From positions 1,525,152 to 1,589,151 of the forward strand of contig JALLLT010000003.1 in NCBI GenBank assembly GCA_025266875.1: a stretch of 64,000 bases of DNA, in the 5' to 3' direction. Position numbers and translations under genes: made by a program. This document shows, piece by piece, positions 1 to 13,039 of the stretch. The notes under the pieces are model-generated. The model was not told the DNA's origin. It saw nothing but the letters and a program-made list of their open reading frames with translations, and made no database searches. The stretch is from Fennellomyces sp. T-0311. Lineage: Eukaryota; Mucoromycota; Mucoromycetes; Mucorales; Lichtheimiaceae. How positions within the stretch are numbered: the stretch's first letter is position 1; each line of letters starts with the position of its first letter.

Positions 1-2428
1 CCCAAGTTCCATATATTACAAGAGTACTATCTAATACGTATGTACTTTATGAATTTAAAACAATAACGGGGCTGCATTCGAGAGGAGAGTATCTTATTCA
101 TATTGATAAAAGCCCTGAAATTTTTTATGCTGTTTCAGACCATGACACGCATGATCCTGCCCATGAATTTTCAAAAAAAAAATTACTACCTCCATACTTT
201 AGCTTTTCCTCGTTTTACTCAAAGTCAAAATCAGCTTTTGGTCACTTTCGCAAAGGAAGAATGAGTTCAAAAATCAAGCAGCATTCTTGTCATTGCAATG
301 ACGGAGAGTAGCAACCCGTTCGGGTAGTCAGAACTTCAAAACTAAACGAGCTGAGCAACTACCTTTACTGCCAAGATCAGAAAATGATCCTTAATCAACT
401 CATATTTAAAATAGCAGGAGCTTTATAAGGATTGGAACCTGAACGAAGCGCTTGATATTCCTGAAAAGGAGTTCAACGACACAGGTCATTACCGATATGG
501 TGAACTTATATCCATATAGCGATGGGGTGAAACAAATCCTTAGAGCCCGTATACGTAGCATTCTGCCCGGTATCGTCGGTCATGTTACACAAGAAGGCTT
601 CGAGATTTATTTGTGTTATGCTAAGGCCAGTGAGCGAGATTGACAAGCGTACCTAATCCTTGGAAAAGAGCTTTTCTGTTGACAATTGTTTATCTAGCGA
701 TCAGCTGCCATCATTAGTATGCGAGCGTCCTCATCCCCACCCTCCCTCACCCTACTCAAACCCCTTTTTTTCCATTCTCTTCTTTTATGCTTACTACGTG
801 TACTGTGGTCAATCATATAATGGGTGTGGGATTGTTAACAGCTAAGCCGATATACCAGTAACCAATGTCTTCGGTATCTTGACAAGGTCGGCTCACAGTA
901 TAAAACTATGTAAGACCATTTGAGTGAATAATAATGTACAAAAAGCAGCACAAATGATTGTACTACCGCTACGCAAGAACTTAACTGGCACAAAAAAGTA
1001 CCTATTTCTACCTGGACGTATCGAATGCTCACCATAAAAGCAGTAGGCGCTCCGGTATAGCAGCAGATCAAGGAAGAAGCCATAATTTTGCATATTCGTG
1101 GTATGGTTAAAGGTTGTCCACATTACAAATTGAATTGAAATCAGTGGACAGAAATTTAGCCACAATCCTCTCGGGAAGCGATGTTACTTCGGCATTATTG
1201 AAGCATCTAGTAACCCTGCTAAGCAGTATTCTGCACTTACCTAATGAACTATTCCTTACATCATCGACAAAGGTAACACGCTTTCTCTGTGCTCAGTAAG
1301 TAATGCGCACGAATTACACGTATTTTCAAGCAAAGGTATGCATAATTATCTAGAAATAAGTATGCAGAGCCGTTAGCGACACCAGGAGAACCAACCCGTC
1401 AAGGAAACACAGCTCCAACATATTGTCGATGACATGCACAAAGTAATCGTTGATGATTATTTCAATAGCGAACAGGACGTCACCGAGTATCTCAAGGGTT
1501 AGAAAACTAACATGTGTTGATATATTCGTTATTTGAACATTCTTTTTGTACGGCTTACTCGGTGTAACTGATGGTCATGATAGCAGGTATAGTCTTGACT
1601 CCTTTATCACGGCTCACTACACTATCTGCTTTAAAGAAGTGTGGATATCCAGTTTAATAGCAAAGATATCAAATCTGACACGCCCAATTTTCCTACATAC
1701 ATAGATTTCCGTTGCATGGCTTTGCCCGACGAATCCAATTAGATAGATCTGGCAAGCTGGGTTGTCAGGTTATTAAAGCTATCGGCCCTTTCGATAGACT
1801 CAAAGATTTATGTACAAAGAATACTGCAGGACATATATCGTCCACTAAAAACACATTTAATTTGAAATCACAGCAGCCTTCAGCATGTGAATAAATTTAA
1901 GAATCCTGACGAGGATGTGATAGACAACATGGTTGGAAGTACCTACACCGAAACCATTGGATATATGCAGCTGTTATCTGACATTGTTACCGTTTCCTTG
2001 CTCGTTACGTAAATTGTACTTGTATTAGTCAAAACGCGCTGCTAGTCCCTTTATTAAATGTGGATCAATGTGGAAGAAGCGTTTTGTTCGTACGTAATGA
2101 GACGCATCGGTCATATTTTGCGTACTTCGGTGTCGTGATTGCCTTGATTAATACATACACATTTTGTATGTTCAAGTAAATTTGATGTGCCATCTTAACC
2201 TAATCTTTCTCGATACGTATATATGTATACGATGTCGCCCTAATCACCTTCTTCCTCGAAAAAAGGAGAAATCGCAGCTATAAATTTCTTGCTATCGATC
2301 AAGGATCAAAAGCTTATCAATACACCATGGCTTGATTAGAATATTCCTGCTCGCCTATTATTAGCATGGTATTGTGAGGATTCAAAACCTCTTATTTAAT
2401 ATCTTAAATTACAAAAGGAAAACATAGA
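1..2428. other. Gene-poor left flank, no supportable gene
   Basis: The stretch is AT-rich with only short reading frames of about 60-90 codons on either strand. None shows a recognisable domain or a convincing chain of splice sites. A few plus-strand stretches (near 452-643 and 1114-1299) have protein-like composition and could be remnants of a decayed gene, but I cannot assign a family. Nothing regulatory was recognised. Confidence 0.5.
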
Positions 2429-5294
2429 TTATGTATATCGGATTTCATCGACACCCAACGACCTCCGCACCTGCATAATGGCTACCAACTCCTTAATGGT
2501 TTCTTCGAGAATTACAACATTATTAAGCAAAGTCGATAAGGATATCTCGGTCGACTTATCCTTGCGTCGCTGTTGCGATGGATTAGCAGCCTTGGGTGCA
2601 AACGTGTCTTCATCGTCCTTATCCAGATCAAGGATCGATTCTTCAATCTCCGTTACAAAATTGGATGGAAACAGTGGTTGGATACGGGTGCTTTGTGCCT
2701 TCCGGGCATGGATGGCGAGTGGTGAAAGTGGGTTATTGGTGATAATATGTTGAGCTGGAGGAGGCGAGGACACGGTGGAGGACGAGATGGACTTAGTAGG
2801 CATGATGGGAGTTGTGCCATTCACAGTGTTCGATACGGACGGTCGCATCATGATCGATGGTCGACGTGCATCATTGTATTTTGATGAACGTGTGGATGTG
2901 GAAGATGAAGCTGTCAGATTGACATATTCAGGTTGAGTGTCACCAATCATCAAACCGTTGCGTCGTTCCTGCAGTAATCGATCAAAATTTTCAATCTCGG
3001 ATCGATAATAGTCGACTTGTTGTGTAAGTGTTCGGAAAAGTGTAAAGAACGGAGGGAACGATTTGAACTGCGTTGGTCCTGTCATTTTGACCGAGTTGCG
3101 CTCTGCGCCATAATCTACGGATCGATCATCATCATCGGCGTCTTCGTCTACTTCAGTTGTGTCATATTTAGCGTAAATATCTTTGGCACGGATCACATCT
3201 TCGCCGCTATTGAGGCTCGCGCGTCTCAATTGGTCAGTTGCATCCAATACAAGTACATCGTCAGGTGTCGTACGGTCACTTTCGCTGAATGCAATCCAAC
3301 CTTCCAGACTTCGATATGGGCACGTAGCCAGGGCCGAGATTACACCAGTTAATACCAGATTGAGCTCAGGTGACTGGGCAAAGAAATGGCTTAACAGACG
3401 AAGCAAGTTCTTGAGCAGTGGATCACCAGATTGAATACGATGCTTGAACATCTTTGATCGGCTTATTGTTTGAACTTGTTGCTGCTGTGGTTGCTGTTTC
3501 TGCTTTGATTCCTCCTTGTTGGCATTATCAAACCGCTGGCCGTACTTGAAGCTTCTCCGTCGTTCGCTTTTACGTGTCCGTGGTCCCTTGCTATCATTAG
3601 GTGTCATGCCTGTGAACGTGTGGTAACACGAATCGCTGTCAATAACCGTTTCAACATCCTGCAGATAATCTTCGTAGCCGAATGACATGATATCCTCTGC
3701 ATGTAATTCGTCAACTGCTGAAATCAGCGAAAAGTAGAGCTCGATTTCGCGCAAATGGTGTGAAATGATGGTCGACTTCTGATCGTGCTTGGTGGCAGGA
3801 TAAATTGATAGAAGTTTGAGCGAGTAGCGACAATGATGTGTGATCAGTGTCTTGAGCAACTTTAACGTAGCGACGACGGTCGGCTGCGAACGTGATTCGA
3901 GCCGACTGAAAATCAAGTTCTTCAAGGTAAACCGTCCAGCGGCTGTAAAGTAAGGTGAACTCTTGAACTGGTCGAGCTCGATGCCGGCAATCGCATTGTT
4001 GTACGAAGGTGTACCTGGTGATTCGATCACGTCTTCATCCCCCTCGTCCATTAAAAAGCCCACGACAACACGTGCAAGGTCCTCTTGATGCAAAATTTGC
4101 AGTATCAGATCGATATAGCTGATCACAGCCACAGATGAGCCATCCGTATCCGAACACTCGAGTATCGACGGATATAAAATATTCTCCAAAAAAATGGTGC
4201 GGATGGATTGCAGTAGGCGCATCGAAATCTCGGTATTGGGGCAGCGTGTCAGGACGTCCTGGCAAAACTCAAATAATTTCAGGAACGAGTCGAGCTGGTA
4301 CTTGAATTCTGGCGAACTGGATATTTCGACACCTGGCATTGTATAGCGTGGATCTACGATATCCTGCCCAATCAAAAACGATGCCAGGTTCGCGTTTAGT
4401 TCAGCCTCGTCCTTGATCATGAGTTTGCGCGGCAATTGAGAATACAAGGCGCCTAATCCGGCTGCCATGATGGTCGCAAAGTCGGATTCGATAATAAAGT
4501 CACCGAGTTGCATGGTTGCCATCTCCATGATAAACAGCAAACCTGTCCGCGCATAATCTCCCGTCCTACCCTCGCGATGTACAAATCGCAGCAAATACGA
4601 AAACAGCAAAAACTCGTACTCGGGTTTTTTTGCCTTGTTATCATCCACCAAGGTCATGGGTGTGTGGTGTGCCTTTTGGGGTGTCGTCAGCCACTGCTTG
4701 TCATGGAAAAAGATGTTCAATAGAGCAGGGAAGCCGTGGATCTTGGAGCAAATGATGTACATCAGATCGACCAAGTCTTCGTGATACAGGTCGCTCTGTC
4801 GTTCGTCGATCACGCAGAAACGTAGTAGTTTGATGGTTGGCTTGTGCACTGCATTATGGACCAGGAACCGGTCGTCAAGGAGATCAACCATGTTGGCAAT
4901 GGTGCGGATAGCCTCGCCCCGAATGCCTACAGGATTATCCGACTTTTCGGACACGTTGACCAGGTACTGCAATATACCGTTCTTTAAAAAGTACTCCATG
5001 CATACGCCCGTAGTGTTGTCTTCCTGTCGCGCTTCTTCATCCACAAGCATGTCCATCATTTGTCGCAGCCGGCTCGGGATCTCGGTTTGCTGCACATGCA
5101 CATTGGCTTTACGATCCTCCACCGTCAGGATATTCTAGATTTGCGTCCCTTGTTACAAAGACACGATCCCATCTCGGATTAAGACGTACATGGACGTAGT
5201 CCCAACACTTGTGGAACTTGGCAAGCTGCATGGCCGTTGTGGGCTGTGCCTTTGGAGGCACGATCCGCTTTTTGAATTTCGCGAAATAGTCCAT
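2429..5294 (-). CDS. FHIP / RAI16-like (FAM160-type) protein
   Basis: Two exons, complement(2429..5134 and 5190..5294), give about 936 residues. The 55-base intron has a GTACGT donor and CTAG acceptor and joins the frames exactly. The start was chosen because exon 1 supplies the expected N-terminus (MDYFAKFKKR, then a W-containing helix FHKCWDYVH). The alpha-helical body with HDKQWL and YEFLLFSYLLRFVHREG is typical of FTS-and-Hook-interacting proteins. In animals these link Hook adaptors and dynein to early endosomes, and the Aspergillus member acts in endosome motility. The C-terminal half is low-complexity: a Q-rich run near residues 545-560, acidic runs and Ser/Thr-rich stretches, ending in a helical block. 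It lies only 107 bases downstream of UTP22 on the same strand. The family call is from memory of motifs, and the function is inferred from relatives. Confidence 0.85.
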
Positions 5295-5401
5295 AGAGGA
5301 AGAGAAGTAACGCTTATGACAGAAAAAATATGTGCTAATTTATTACAACAGACCGGGATTTTGCATAACAATTATGATTGGTGGAAATGCTCAGGTACTT
5401 T

Positions 5402-8400
5402 TTATGATGATGATTGAATGCTGTCAACAATGCCAGATCCCAGGCGGTCCATTTCGCGCAAGATGGCTGCAAAGTTAGGCTTTACTAATTTGGATATCTC
5501 TTTCTTTCCCTTGGCATGTTCCTATCCAGAAAGCATGTCAGTTCCTGCCAATCTAACACGCATATAAAAACTCACCAAGAATCCATCCTGGTTCATGTCC
5601 ACAGGGACGCTGTTGTAGCCCACGTTGACCTTCCATTGCTTCGGCGCTGTAGTCGATGGATCCCATACGACACCGATTTTGTCACCACCGAATTGGTCGT
5701 GGAACAGTAGGACGATGTCACCATACACACGCTAAAGTCTCTTGTGTCAATTCTCCTGCAGGGCAGAAACAACCTCCTTTCGGCTCATTCTAATTACCTC
5801 AAGCTCGCGAATATACTCTGCTACCGGGTCAAACTTGGCATACGCGGTGTCACCAAGAATACTGCTTTCTTTGGATGCCAGCAGCTTATTTTGTGGCCGT
5901 AAGTTCTGATAATACCGCGTACACCGGTCGGCTTTCAGGTGAATCACGGCATGGTAATCGTGCATCGGAGTGACAAATATGCGCTGTAGGGGGGCAGGTG
6001 TGTCAGGGATAATGTTTAAAAACACGACCACATTTCTTACCTTAACATCCTTGTCTTGACCAGATGCAAAAGCTTGTTCCAGGGCATCTACCGATGCGCG
6101 TGCAAGCATCTGAACACGTGCAGCCACTGCCTTGTTTGGCTTAGGAGTTGACCACCGCAAGCCATCAAGATCTTTCGCCGTGGCAACAACCATGGCAACG
6201 TATGAGCCCCTTTTCGCAAACTTTTGCGCAATCGCATCACGGTCTGCTTCTGTCATTTCACCTTCGATATCGACAATTAATGGTGTCTTGCGCCAGTCCC
6301 ATGTCGCCAACAGCTCCAGAACACGCGTTACACCAGTGAGTGCGCTCACAGGTGGTTGCCATGGATGCGGCTCCAAGAACACATGTGCACATATTAATTC
6401 CACAAGCTCTTCTGAGATTTGTGACGATAGAAGGTGTGCGCCGATCCAACGCTTCACCAAACGCACGGTTGCCGAGTATGCTGGGAATTTGACGCACAAC
6501 GCTTGGATATAGAATGTGTGTCGTTGTTCGTAGTGGAAACGACGTTCGTGTAGTTTTAGTGCTGCTTGTGCTTGCTCTTTCTTTTTGCTGTCATTGCTCT
6601 TTCTGTCGTTGATGGTGTTCTTTAGCGCATCACTTTCCTGGGGCACGTGCAAGTGGCACCGGAAGATGTAACCGTAGTAGTATACGTCGAGGTAACCCTG
6701 CGCAAGGAGTGGGTTTTCGTATTCGTTGTCTTGGTCGATAAGTGGGGAAACGACGACTGACTCGGCACCGACACGCGACTCGAGTTCCTGGGCCATCTTT
6801 AGATAGAATGCATATTTGACTTTTTGCAAAGCGTGCAGATCATCGGGCCACTTGCTAGACCGTTCAAGCTGGACAATGACATCCATGGCATCGATATAGC
6901 GAGCGGTCGTTGGATAGGTTACCGCGTGCTCAAAATCAACAGGGTGCGGTAGACATGCTGAAGTGTATCGGAGGCTAGATGATGCGGGGTACACATTGCT
7001 AATAAGCAGTGGCAGGTTGGTATCAACCTCACGTAGAGTCTTTGCAAACTGGTTATATGCGGCCATGACAGGCTGGAAGCCGTTGATTTCAAGCTGGCGA
7101 CTGAAAAGACTGGCTGGCACATGCTTTGACAAATGCAAATACGGGTACATTTGCTGACCGGTCCAAGCAAGCGTAGGTTCGATTTCGAAATGATGGTGAA
7201 GCAAATGCTGAACAATATTCTTGACAATCAGTGTACGATTCTCGTAACCTTGCACTTCCCAGACGACGCTCTCAACGATACTGCCATCCTTGAAACGACG
7301 CAATTCGGATTTGTTGCCCCAGAATTCACGGAACTTCTTGCAGGCTTCTTTGTCTTGTGCATCAGGCCCTTGGTCAACGAGACGTGGTGCGTTGTCAGCG
7401 TTTAATACGACACCAAATTCCACCAACGATGCTGTTGCAGCTGTGCTAGCAGATTCATTCGTATTCCATACAAGATCCCCATCATATTGGACAGCAACAA
7501 GTTCGGCACGATCGGTCAAACCTTTGGCAAGCACATTGTAGACAGATCTCGCAAAGTGGTCGACATGAATAAGATATTCGGATTGAGCTGCTTCGTCATA
7601 ACGTGTAGTGGTTTCTGGGACAGGGATCGTGAATGCATTATCGAATCTAGTCTTAGAATCGTTGACGTGGCGTAAAAAGAGAGTCTCGAAACGATCGACG
7701 CTATCATTGAATGCAGCCATTGCCAGCTTGGCTTCATACTGCACCTGAGCAAGGCCAGATTTTGAAAGCTTGGCTGCCAAGTTGACTGTGCCAGATGGAT
7801 CGACAATGACGACTTCGTAGTTTTCTTTGAAATGTTCGACGGCAAACTGAATCACGAATATCAGCAAACATGCTTCATTTATCTTCCAAAGACTTACATC
7901 AGCATGGTCAGATTCACCAATTCGGACAGGATTCTTTTCAAAATCATGCGAGCTCAAAAAGTCAATAGTTCCTCTCAGCAACTGGTACGAGCTGTGGCCC
8001 GTTGATAGTTTGCGACCACCCTCTGCAAGACCACCCTGCAGTAAGTATCCCATCACCATGGCAAACAAAAAGGTACTGAATCCAGACCCGGTGCGATTCG
8101 ATTCTAACTCTCGTTGATACAACCAAGTACGTGCAAGCATAATGGCGTCTTTGAATGCAGCACAGTTCTTGCTATGTTCGTACAGGAACGCCAAGCTGCT
8201 CGAAAAAGTCGTATCCATCAAAATCGAGGCGTTGTACTGTGGAGTAGATGTATCGATTGTGCCGTCGCGAATGTTGTTTCTACCAGGAGCAAGTCGATAA
8301 GGCGGAAAAACACTTTGTGAAATGGATGGAAGGATGCGAATGGTGCACTTGGTTTTTGTAAAGTCAATATCGCTCTTGTCTGGCAGAATAGTCAGTATAA

Positions 8401-9480
8401 CCTCCTTATAAATAACCTATGAATGTACCTACCACCGCTAGGTCTAACGATCAGAATGGGGCGCTGCGAATCGCCATTGAACGTACTGAATTCAAGCTCG
8501 AATCCCTTTTTCGACTTTTGGATTGCGTGCGCCAATGTCGCAAGATAGCATGCACGTTTGTAAAAGTACCGGTTGTTGGTATAATCCTTCTCTTGGAAAA
8601 TACCCTTTACATACATCTTAGTACCCAGAATATAAATCTACACAATTCCACGACTTACTGATGGCATCTCTACAGCAACATCCACATTGAACGAGCGCTT
8701 CGATTTTGTAACCGTCTTGAGCGCATAGCTTCCGACTACATTGACAGCTGTAGGTCTTTCAAACTTGAACTTATACAATGCATCTTCGGGAGGAGACGAT
8801 TGCAGCATAGGCACCACGATCTTATGCTTTTTGCTCATCTTTTTAATGTAATCGTTGACCTAATACACTTACTGTAAGCATCCACTATGACCCATGTTTG
8901 GAATATACATACAAGCTCTTCCTTTTCACTTGGTATCTTTTCAAAAATGGCTTTGAGTTGATGAAGGGCGTTCATTAAAGCCTTGTGCTTGTCGTAATTG
9001 ACACCGATTTCATTCAAAAGCTCATCAATCTATCCCCCACCGTTAACATAATCTTATATGCCGGGTCTGATATATCTTACCTCCAGTTTGAAGATGTTGG
9101 ATTTGTATAATTCGGCTGTTTCTTTAAGCCCTTCCAATTCTCCACCAGCAACACCATCAACGTCGTCCTTCGTCTTTTTCTTCTTTGGCTTGGCTTCTCC
9201 GTCTTCGTCGTCTGAACCGTCTTCATCGGACTGTGATTCCCAATCACCCTCTTCTTCGTCGTCGTCAATGTAATTTGCCGAAGCTGCCATTAGATCTTCA
9301 CCATCGTCGTCCATAAAGTCCTCATCGATCGTTTCGACTTTTTTCTCGACTTTCGCCTGCCCAAGAGAGACGTCAGCTCGATAAATGTGGTTGTTACTTT
9401 ATATATATGCTAATAGGTACCTTTTTGGCTACACCAGCATTAGATGGAGTAGCCCGATTCACTTTTCTTTTTGCTGGCAT
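5402..9480 (-). CDS. UTP22: Utp22 / NOL6 (Nrap) small-subunit processome protein
   Basis: Ten exons on the complement: 5402..5521, 5576..5731, 5798..5983, 6041..7846, 7898..8379, 8433..8604, 8659..8859, 8913..9029, 9081..9356, 9421..9480. They total 3,576 bases and about 1,191 residues, close to yeast Utp22. The first ~110 residues are Lys-rich then acidic, as in nucleolar proteins. Nrap motifs appear in order: VNVVGSYALKT, NVDVAVEMPS, FQEKDYTNNRYFYKRA, SDIDFTKTKCTIRILPS, VIVDPSGTVNLAAKLS, YGDIVLLFHDQFGGDKIGVVW near the end. Utp22 is a nucleolar U3 snoRNP/UTP-C factor needed for early 18S rRNA processing. Two introns (5984-6040 and 7847-7897) are multiples of three with no stop codon. The acceptor of exon 5 (8604 versus 8616) is the least certain junction. 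Confidence 0.93.
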
Positions 9481-10396
9481 ATAAGGTTTTGTCAAGAAAA
9501 AAAAAAGCAGGTCGCCCCGATTTAGGCAGCACAGACATTTTCGTGACGCGATTTCCTAAGCCAAAGGCTTGTGCCACGGTTACCACGACTGCCATAGTTA
9601 CTGATGCAGTCATAGCAAATAGCCATAATACACAATCTATTAATCTCATTATAGCATTTTTAATTGTGTTTAGAACAGCTTATAGTGAAAATTCAATTCG
9701 CATGCGTGGGATGCATGCACGGAAATGCTGGTATTGTAGAATTCATTTTATTTTGCCCTTGTCAGGATCTATTTGTGAAGACCGCGCCAGATGAATCAAA
9801 ATAAAGGGTGTATGCAGCGAAGCTAAAAATCTACCTTACCCTCTGAGGATGCTCTAAAGTGCAATAATTCGATTAGGCCCCAAATAACCCATAGAGTCCG
9901 ACAGCTCTAATCGAGATACAGTTATACAAAATGCGTTGCAATCTTACTAATCGAGTACCAAGCCTGCCTGTCCCTAGACAGATGAATGTTTCGATGCTCA
10001 TTGTCTTTTCATTGTTAAAGGTAGTTCCATGCTATGCAATGCTTAATGATATAATAGCTTTTTCCGCATTTCTTCGCTCGTCCAAGATGAGCGAATACTG
10101 AATATAAGGCATAGTACATCTTTTTTTAAATGTTAATCAAGCTTTTATCATATGCAATATCATTCGAAACATCGTCTGTATATTCTTTGAAATAACTCGC
10201 AGCGTTTTGCTTTCATTTTGTCTCATAAAGATAAATCGGAAAAAATGCCGCGAAAGCGCCGTGCGTACTAATAGAGCTAGATCAGGAAGACATTTTTGCC
10301 ACTTGAAATAAAAATATTGTCGATATTTGATTAAATCGCTCTCAAGCGCCAATTAAAAGAGATGAGTGGATCTCCTTCATTTAAGTTTATCTATAT
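9481..10396. other. AT-rich intergenic, nothing recognised
   Basis: This contains the presumed UTP22 promoter on the right side of its ATG and then AT-rich sequence with no open frame worth reporting. I see no TIR, LTR or RNA gene in it. Confidence 0.5.
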
Positions 10397-10945
10397 ATGA
10401 AGCAACTACAAGAGGCAGGCGTCTACCTTAAGAAGTTTGACTTCAGGAACGTGCTACGTGACGTCCTTGGAGTTGGAGACCAAACGGCTCGAACTATCAT
10501 CAAGTATTCTAACGACAAGGTTTTACCTGATGAAGGCAAGGAATTAGGTCGACCACGAAAAGAGGTCTATACTGGTATGTCAAGGCAATGCGCGATTTCG
10601 ACAACACTAACGACAAAAGTCGTCAGCCTCTCACTGCGAAATGTATGCGGCAACACTTCTCGGCAGCGCCTACGACGCGCCTACGACGCGCCTGGGCTTA
10701 CCGTCATGAGAAAGGATCTGGAGAAGGCTGGTTTACGAGACGGAAAGGAACCCCGCCAGAATATTCTGCATGATAGTGAGGTAGTGATGGCATATCAGCA
10801 GAAGCATAACGAACGACGCCTCACCAACCTGAACGCTGATGAATTATCAACAAGACCTGAAATTTTCCTGGATCAATCCTATTACCATTTGGACCACCAT
10901 GCCTAGCAAACATGGTTCGTTCCAGATAGGGCTCTAAATACGGGC
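10397..10945 (+). pseudogene. Broken DDE transposase (Tc1/IS630-like) fragment
   Basis: The first part reads as a helix-turn-helix-like segment (GVGDQTARTIIKYSNDKV followed by GRPRKE). The end reads RPEIFLDQSYYHLDHHA, then a stop, then QTW, which resembles the first catalytic Asp strand of a DDE endonuclease (normally FLDESY). The middle only makes sense with switches between frames (about 10588-10773 in one, later part in another), so there are at least two frameshifts plus the stop. Everything downstream of the first catalytic strand is missing, so it cannot be functional. A short direct duplication (cctacgacgcg) sits at about 10668-10690. The superfamily call is from motif memory. Confidence 0.55.
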
Positions 10946-11050
10946 AGGTAGCCCCGTGGATCGCCCGTTTTGGCCCGCCATTTACAGGCATCGGCAAGGG
11001 AAGTGGTGTAAAGGTGGGTGCTGAACGGGCACGGTTTTATATAGCGCCCC
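10920..11050. repeat. GC-rich repeat island (cgggc / ggcccg words)
   Basis: A short GC-rich block interrupts AT-rich DNA right where the transposase fragment stops. It is built from alternating gggc/gccc words (gcccgttttggcccgcc). The same vocabulary returns at about 13040-13200, so this looks like a dispersed repeat copy rather than unique DNA. Confidence 0.4.
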
Positions 11051-11639
11051 GACCGAATCCCTGAATATATTTTTTCAGTGAAACGTCTGTCTAAATGAGA
11101 CCATTGTTATAGACGTAATTTGATGCTATCAAAATAGCGCTTTGCAAATAAAAGTATATTGACTAAGTATACATTTTTAGTATGGATAGATTTGTCAAAG
11201 TGTTGGGTAGTTTCGACAACTATCCGGTTACACAATGATTGGTGTTGATGAGCAAAGTCGTGACAATGAAAAGTTGCTACGACAAGTAACATTATTAAAA
11301 TTATTTGCGACATGCTAATCCGCAAATGTCTTGGAACTTAGATAAGGATTGGCCTTAGTGTGAAAGGCCTATGTGTTCAAACAGAGATAAGTTCCAGCCG
11401 GCACTGTGTAAGCGGCAGTAAAACGCGATGATCATGTTAATCAATACAATGATAGCTTTATTATGAAATAAAGAGGATAACAATAGTGATTGGAAAGTGC
11501 CTCGACCATACAGACACTTTATTATTGGAAGAAAAGCAATTTTTGGCATAGTTAATGTGGTGCTTTATGAAAAGCCATCACATAAAGAAGAAAGGACTAC
11601 CATGAACATCCTTCATCTTGAGAAGCGCGTTTGGCAGAG

Positions 11640-11935
11640 TGTACCTACCTATTTGAAAACAAAAAAGGTGGCTGTGTATGTACTATTACAGTATGTATGC
11701 AACCACCCTTTCTTGACTAGGATGCACAATGTTGAAATGGAATGGAGTGCCGGTAAACACAAAGTTGCGTCGTGTGCAAAGGTCGTCGTCAAGAAAAAAA
11801 GCGTGTACCTGTATAAAAACCAAAAAAGGGTGGCTGTGTATGCGCTGTTACAGTATGTACGCAGCCACCCTTTTCTTGATTAGGACGCACAGTGCCGAAA
11901 TGGAGTATTGGTAAACAAAGTTTGAGTGATGTGAT
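11640..11935. repeat. Tandem pair of stem-loop repeats
   Basis: Two diverged copies of a roughly 125-165 base unit lie head to tail (about 11640-11770 and 11800-11935). Each contains an imperfect inverted repeat: an arm reading aaaagggtggctg on the left and cagccaccctttt on the right, around a loop with ttacagtatgta. Downstream of each hairpin come the same words: gactaggatgcac or gattaggacgcac, then a gaaatgga stretch. No coding capacity is implied by the duplicated hairpin. Confidence 0.65.
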
Positions 11936-11964
11936 AAAATTGAGCTGTATGGAAAACATATGTG

Positions 11965-12145
11965 GTCGAGCATAGGGCTTGCAATTCGGTCAGGCAGACC
12001 GGAGGACCGACCGAGTACGACAGATATTTACGGTCTTCGGTCACAGGTGCTCACCTGAATAGAGATGCCCGAATGGGCACAGTCCTGAAAACATGATCGA
12101 CCATCTGTCCAAGCGTGACCGTCGGGGTCCCGAGCATTTAGAGTG
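11965..12145. repeat. GC-rich dispersed repeat, copy A
   Basis: It contains the words ggaccgaccga, acggtcttcggtc and agatgcccga, all found again at about 12720-12840 in rearranged order. It sits in otherwise AT-rich, gene-free DNA. No family was recognised. Confidence 0.4.
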
Positions 12146-12714
12146 TATAATATCAATCAGGAACTCACTTAAAAGAAGCAATATATACGTCAATGTCATC
12201 AAATTTAATTCAGTCATTTATGGTATATGCTTTACAGTGAATTTTTAAGGTACAGTAGCAGTTGAAAGTTGCAGTGCTAAATAAGCTCAGAGGCCCTACA
12301 TTACCGTCAAAAACGATACAGTAACGCTGAACAGATTGAGTGAAGAAAATAAGTGAAATGAATGTTGCCACAGAGATAACTAACTAAAGACGCTCCAGAC
12401 TGCTTGCTTTGCTAGGTGTCTGGGGCGCCTTCTTTTTATGATCGCGTATACTACATCGTTAACTGGAATGGTGCAGAAGTAGAGATTGATTGCGTAACGA
12501 AAAACGAAACGAGAGAAACGAATGTTGCCACAGCAGTATCTGTTTTTTCGCCAGTTGTCAAAATAAATTGATTTTTGTCTCCGAAAGAAAAAATGAAGTT
12601 TTATAGCGAACATTTATACTTTACATCTTAATCATGTTCAGTAATGAACAAGCTTGATCTGAATTAGTCATCATGCCTTAGTAATTCCATCAGACACAAT
12701 GTCGAACGGTCCAT

Positions 12715-12845
12715 GCTTTTTCGGGTACGGTGTAGCAACCTTGCCCGTTTAAAGATGCCCGACGGTCTTCGGTCCCTGGGTATGGACCGACCGATATGCT
12801 CGAAGACCGTCGGTCCACGCCCGTTGCAAGCCTTAGTCGAGCAGT
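12715..12845. repeat. GC-rich dispersed repeat, copy B
   Basis: This shares acggtcttcggtc, ggaccgaccga and agatgcccga with the block at 11965-12145. It also holds an internal inverted repeat, gacggtcttcg with cgaagaccgtc, so it could fold back on itself. Confidence 0.45.
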
Positions 12846-13039
12846 ACTGCGAGATAATAGCCTCCAAATAGAAAAGGAAGTTCTGCTCTTCCGAAAAAAA
12901 TTGTAAGATGGCGATTTCGTGATCAAATATAATAAAGACAGCTTTTCCCCAAACATTATATATGATAACACCAGGCGGAACACCATTTCACTTCTACATT
13001 GTCATTGCTGCATTAAGATCGTTCACTGTAGATTTCGTG

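Noticed and set aside
5747..8221. One uninterrupted 824-codon gene on the minus strand
   Set aside because: The frame reads through two in-frame introns and ends in an intron. Adding exons on both sides restores the complete NOL6/Utp22 motif series.
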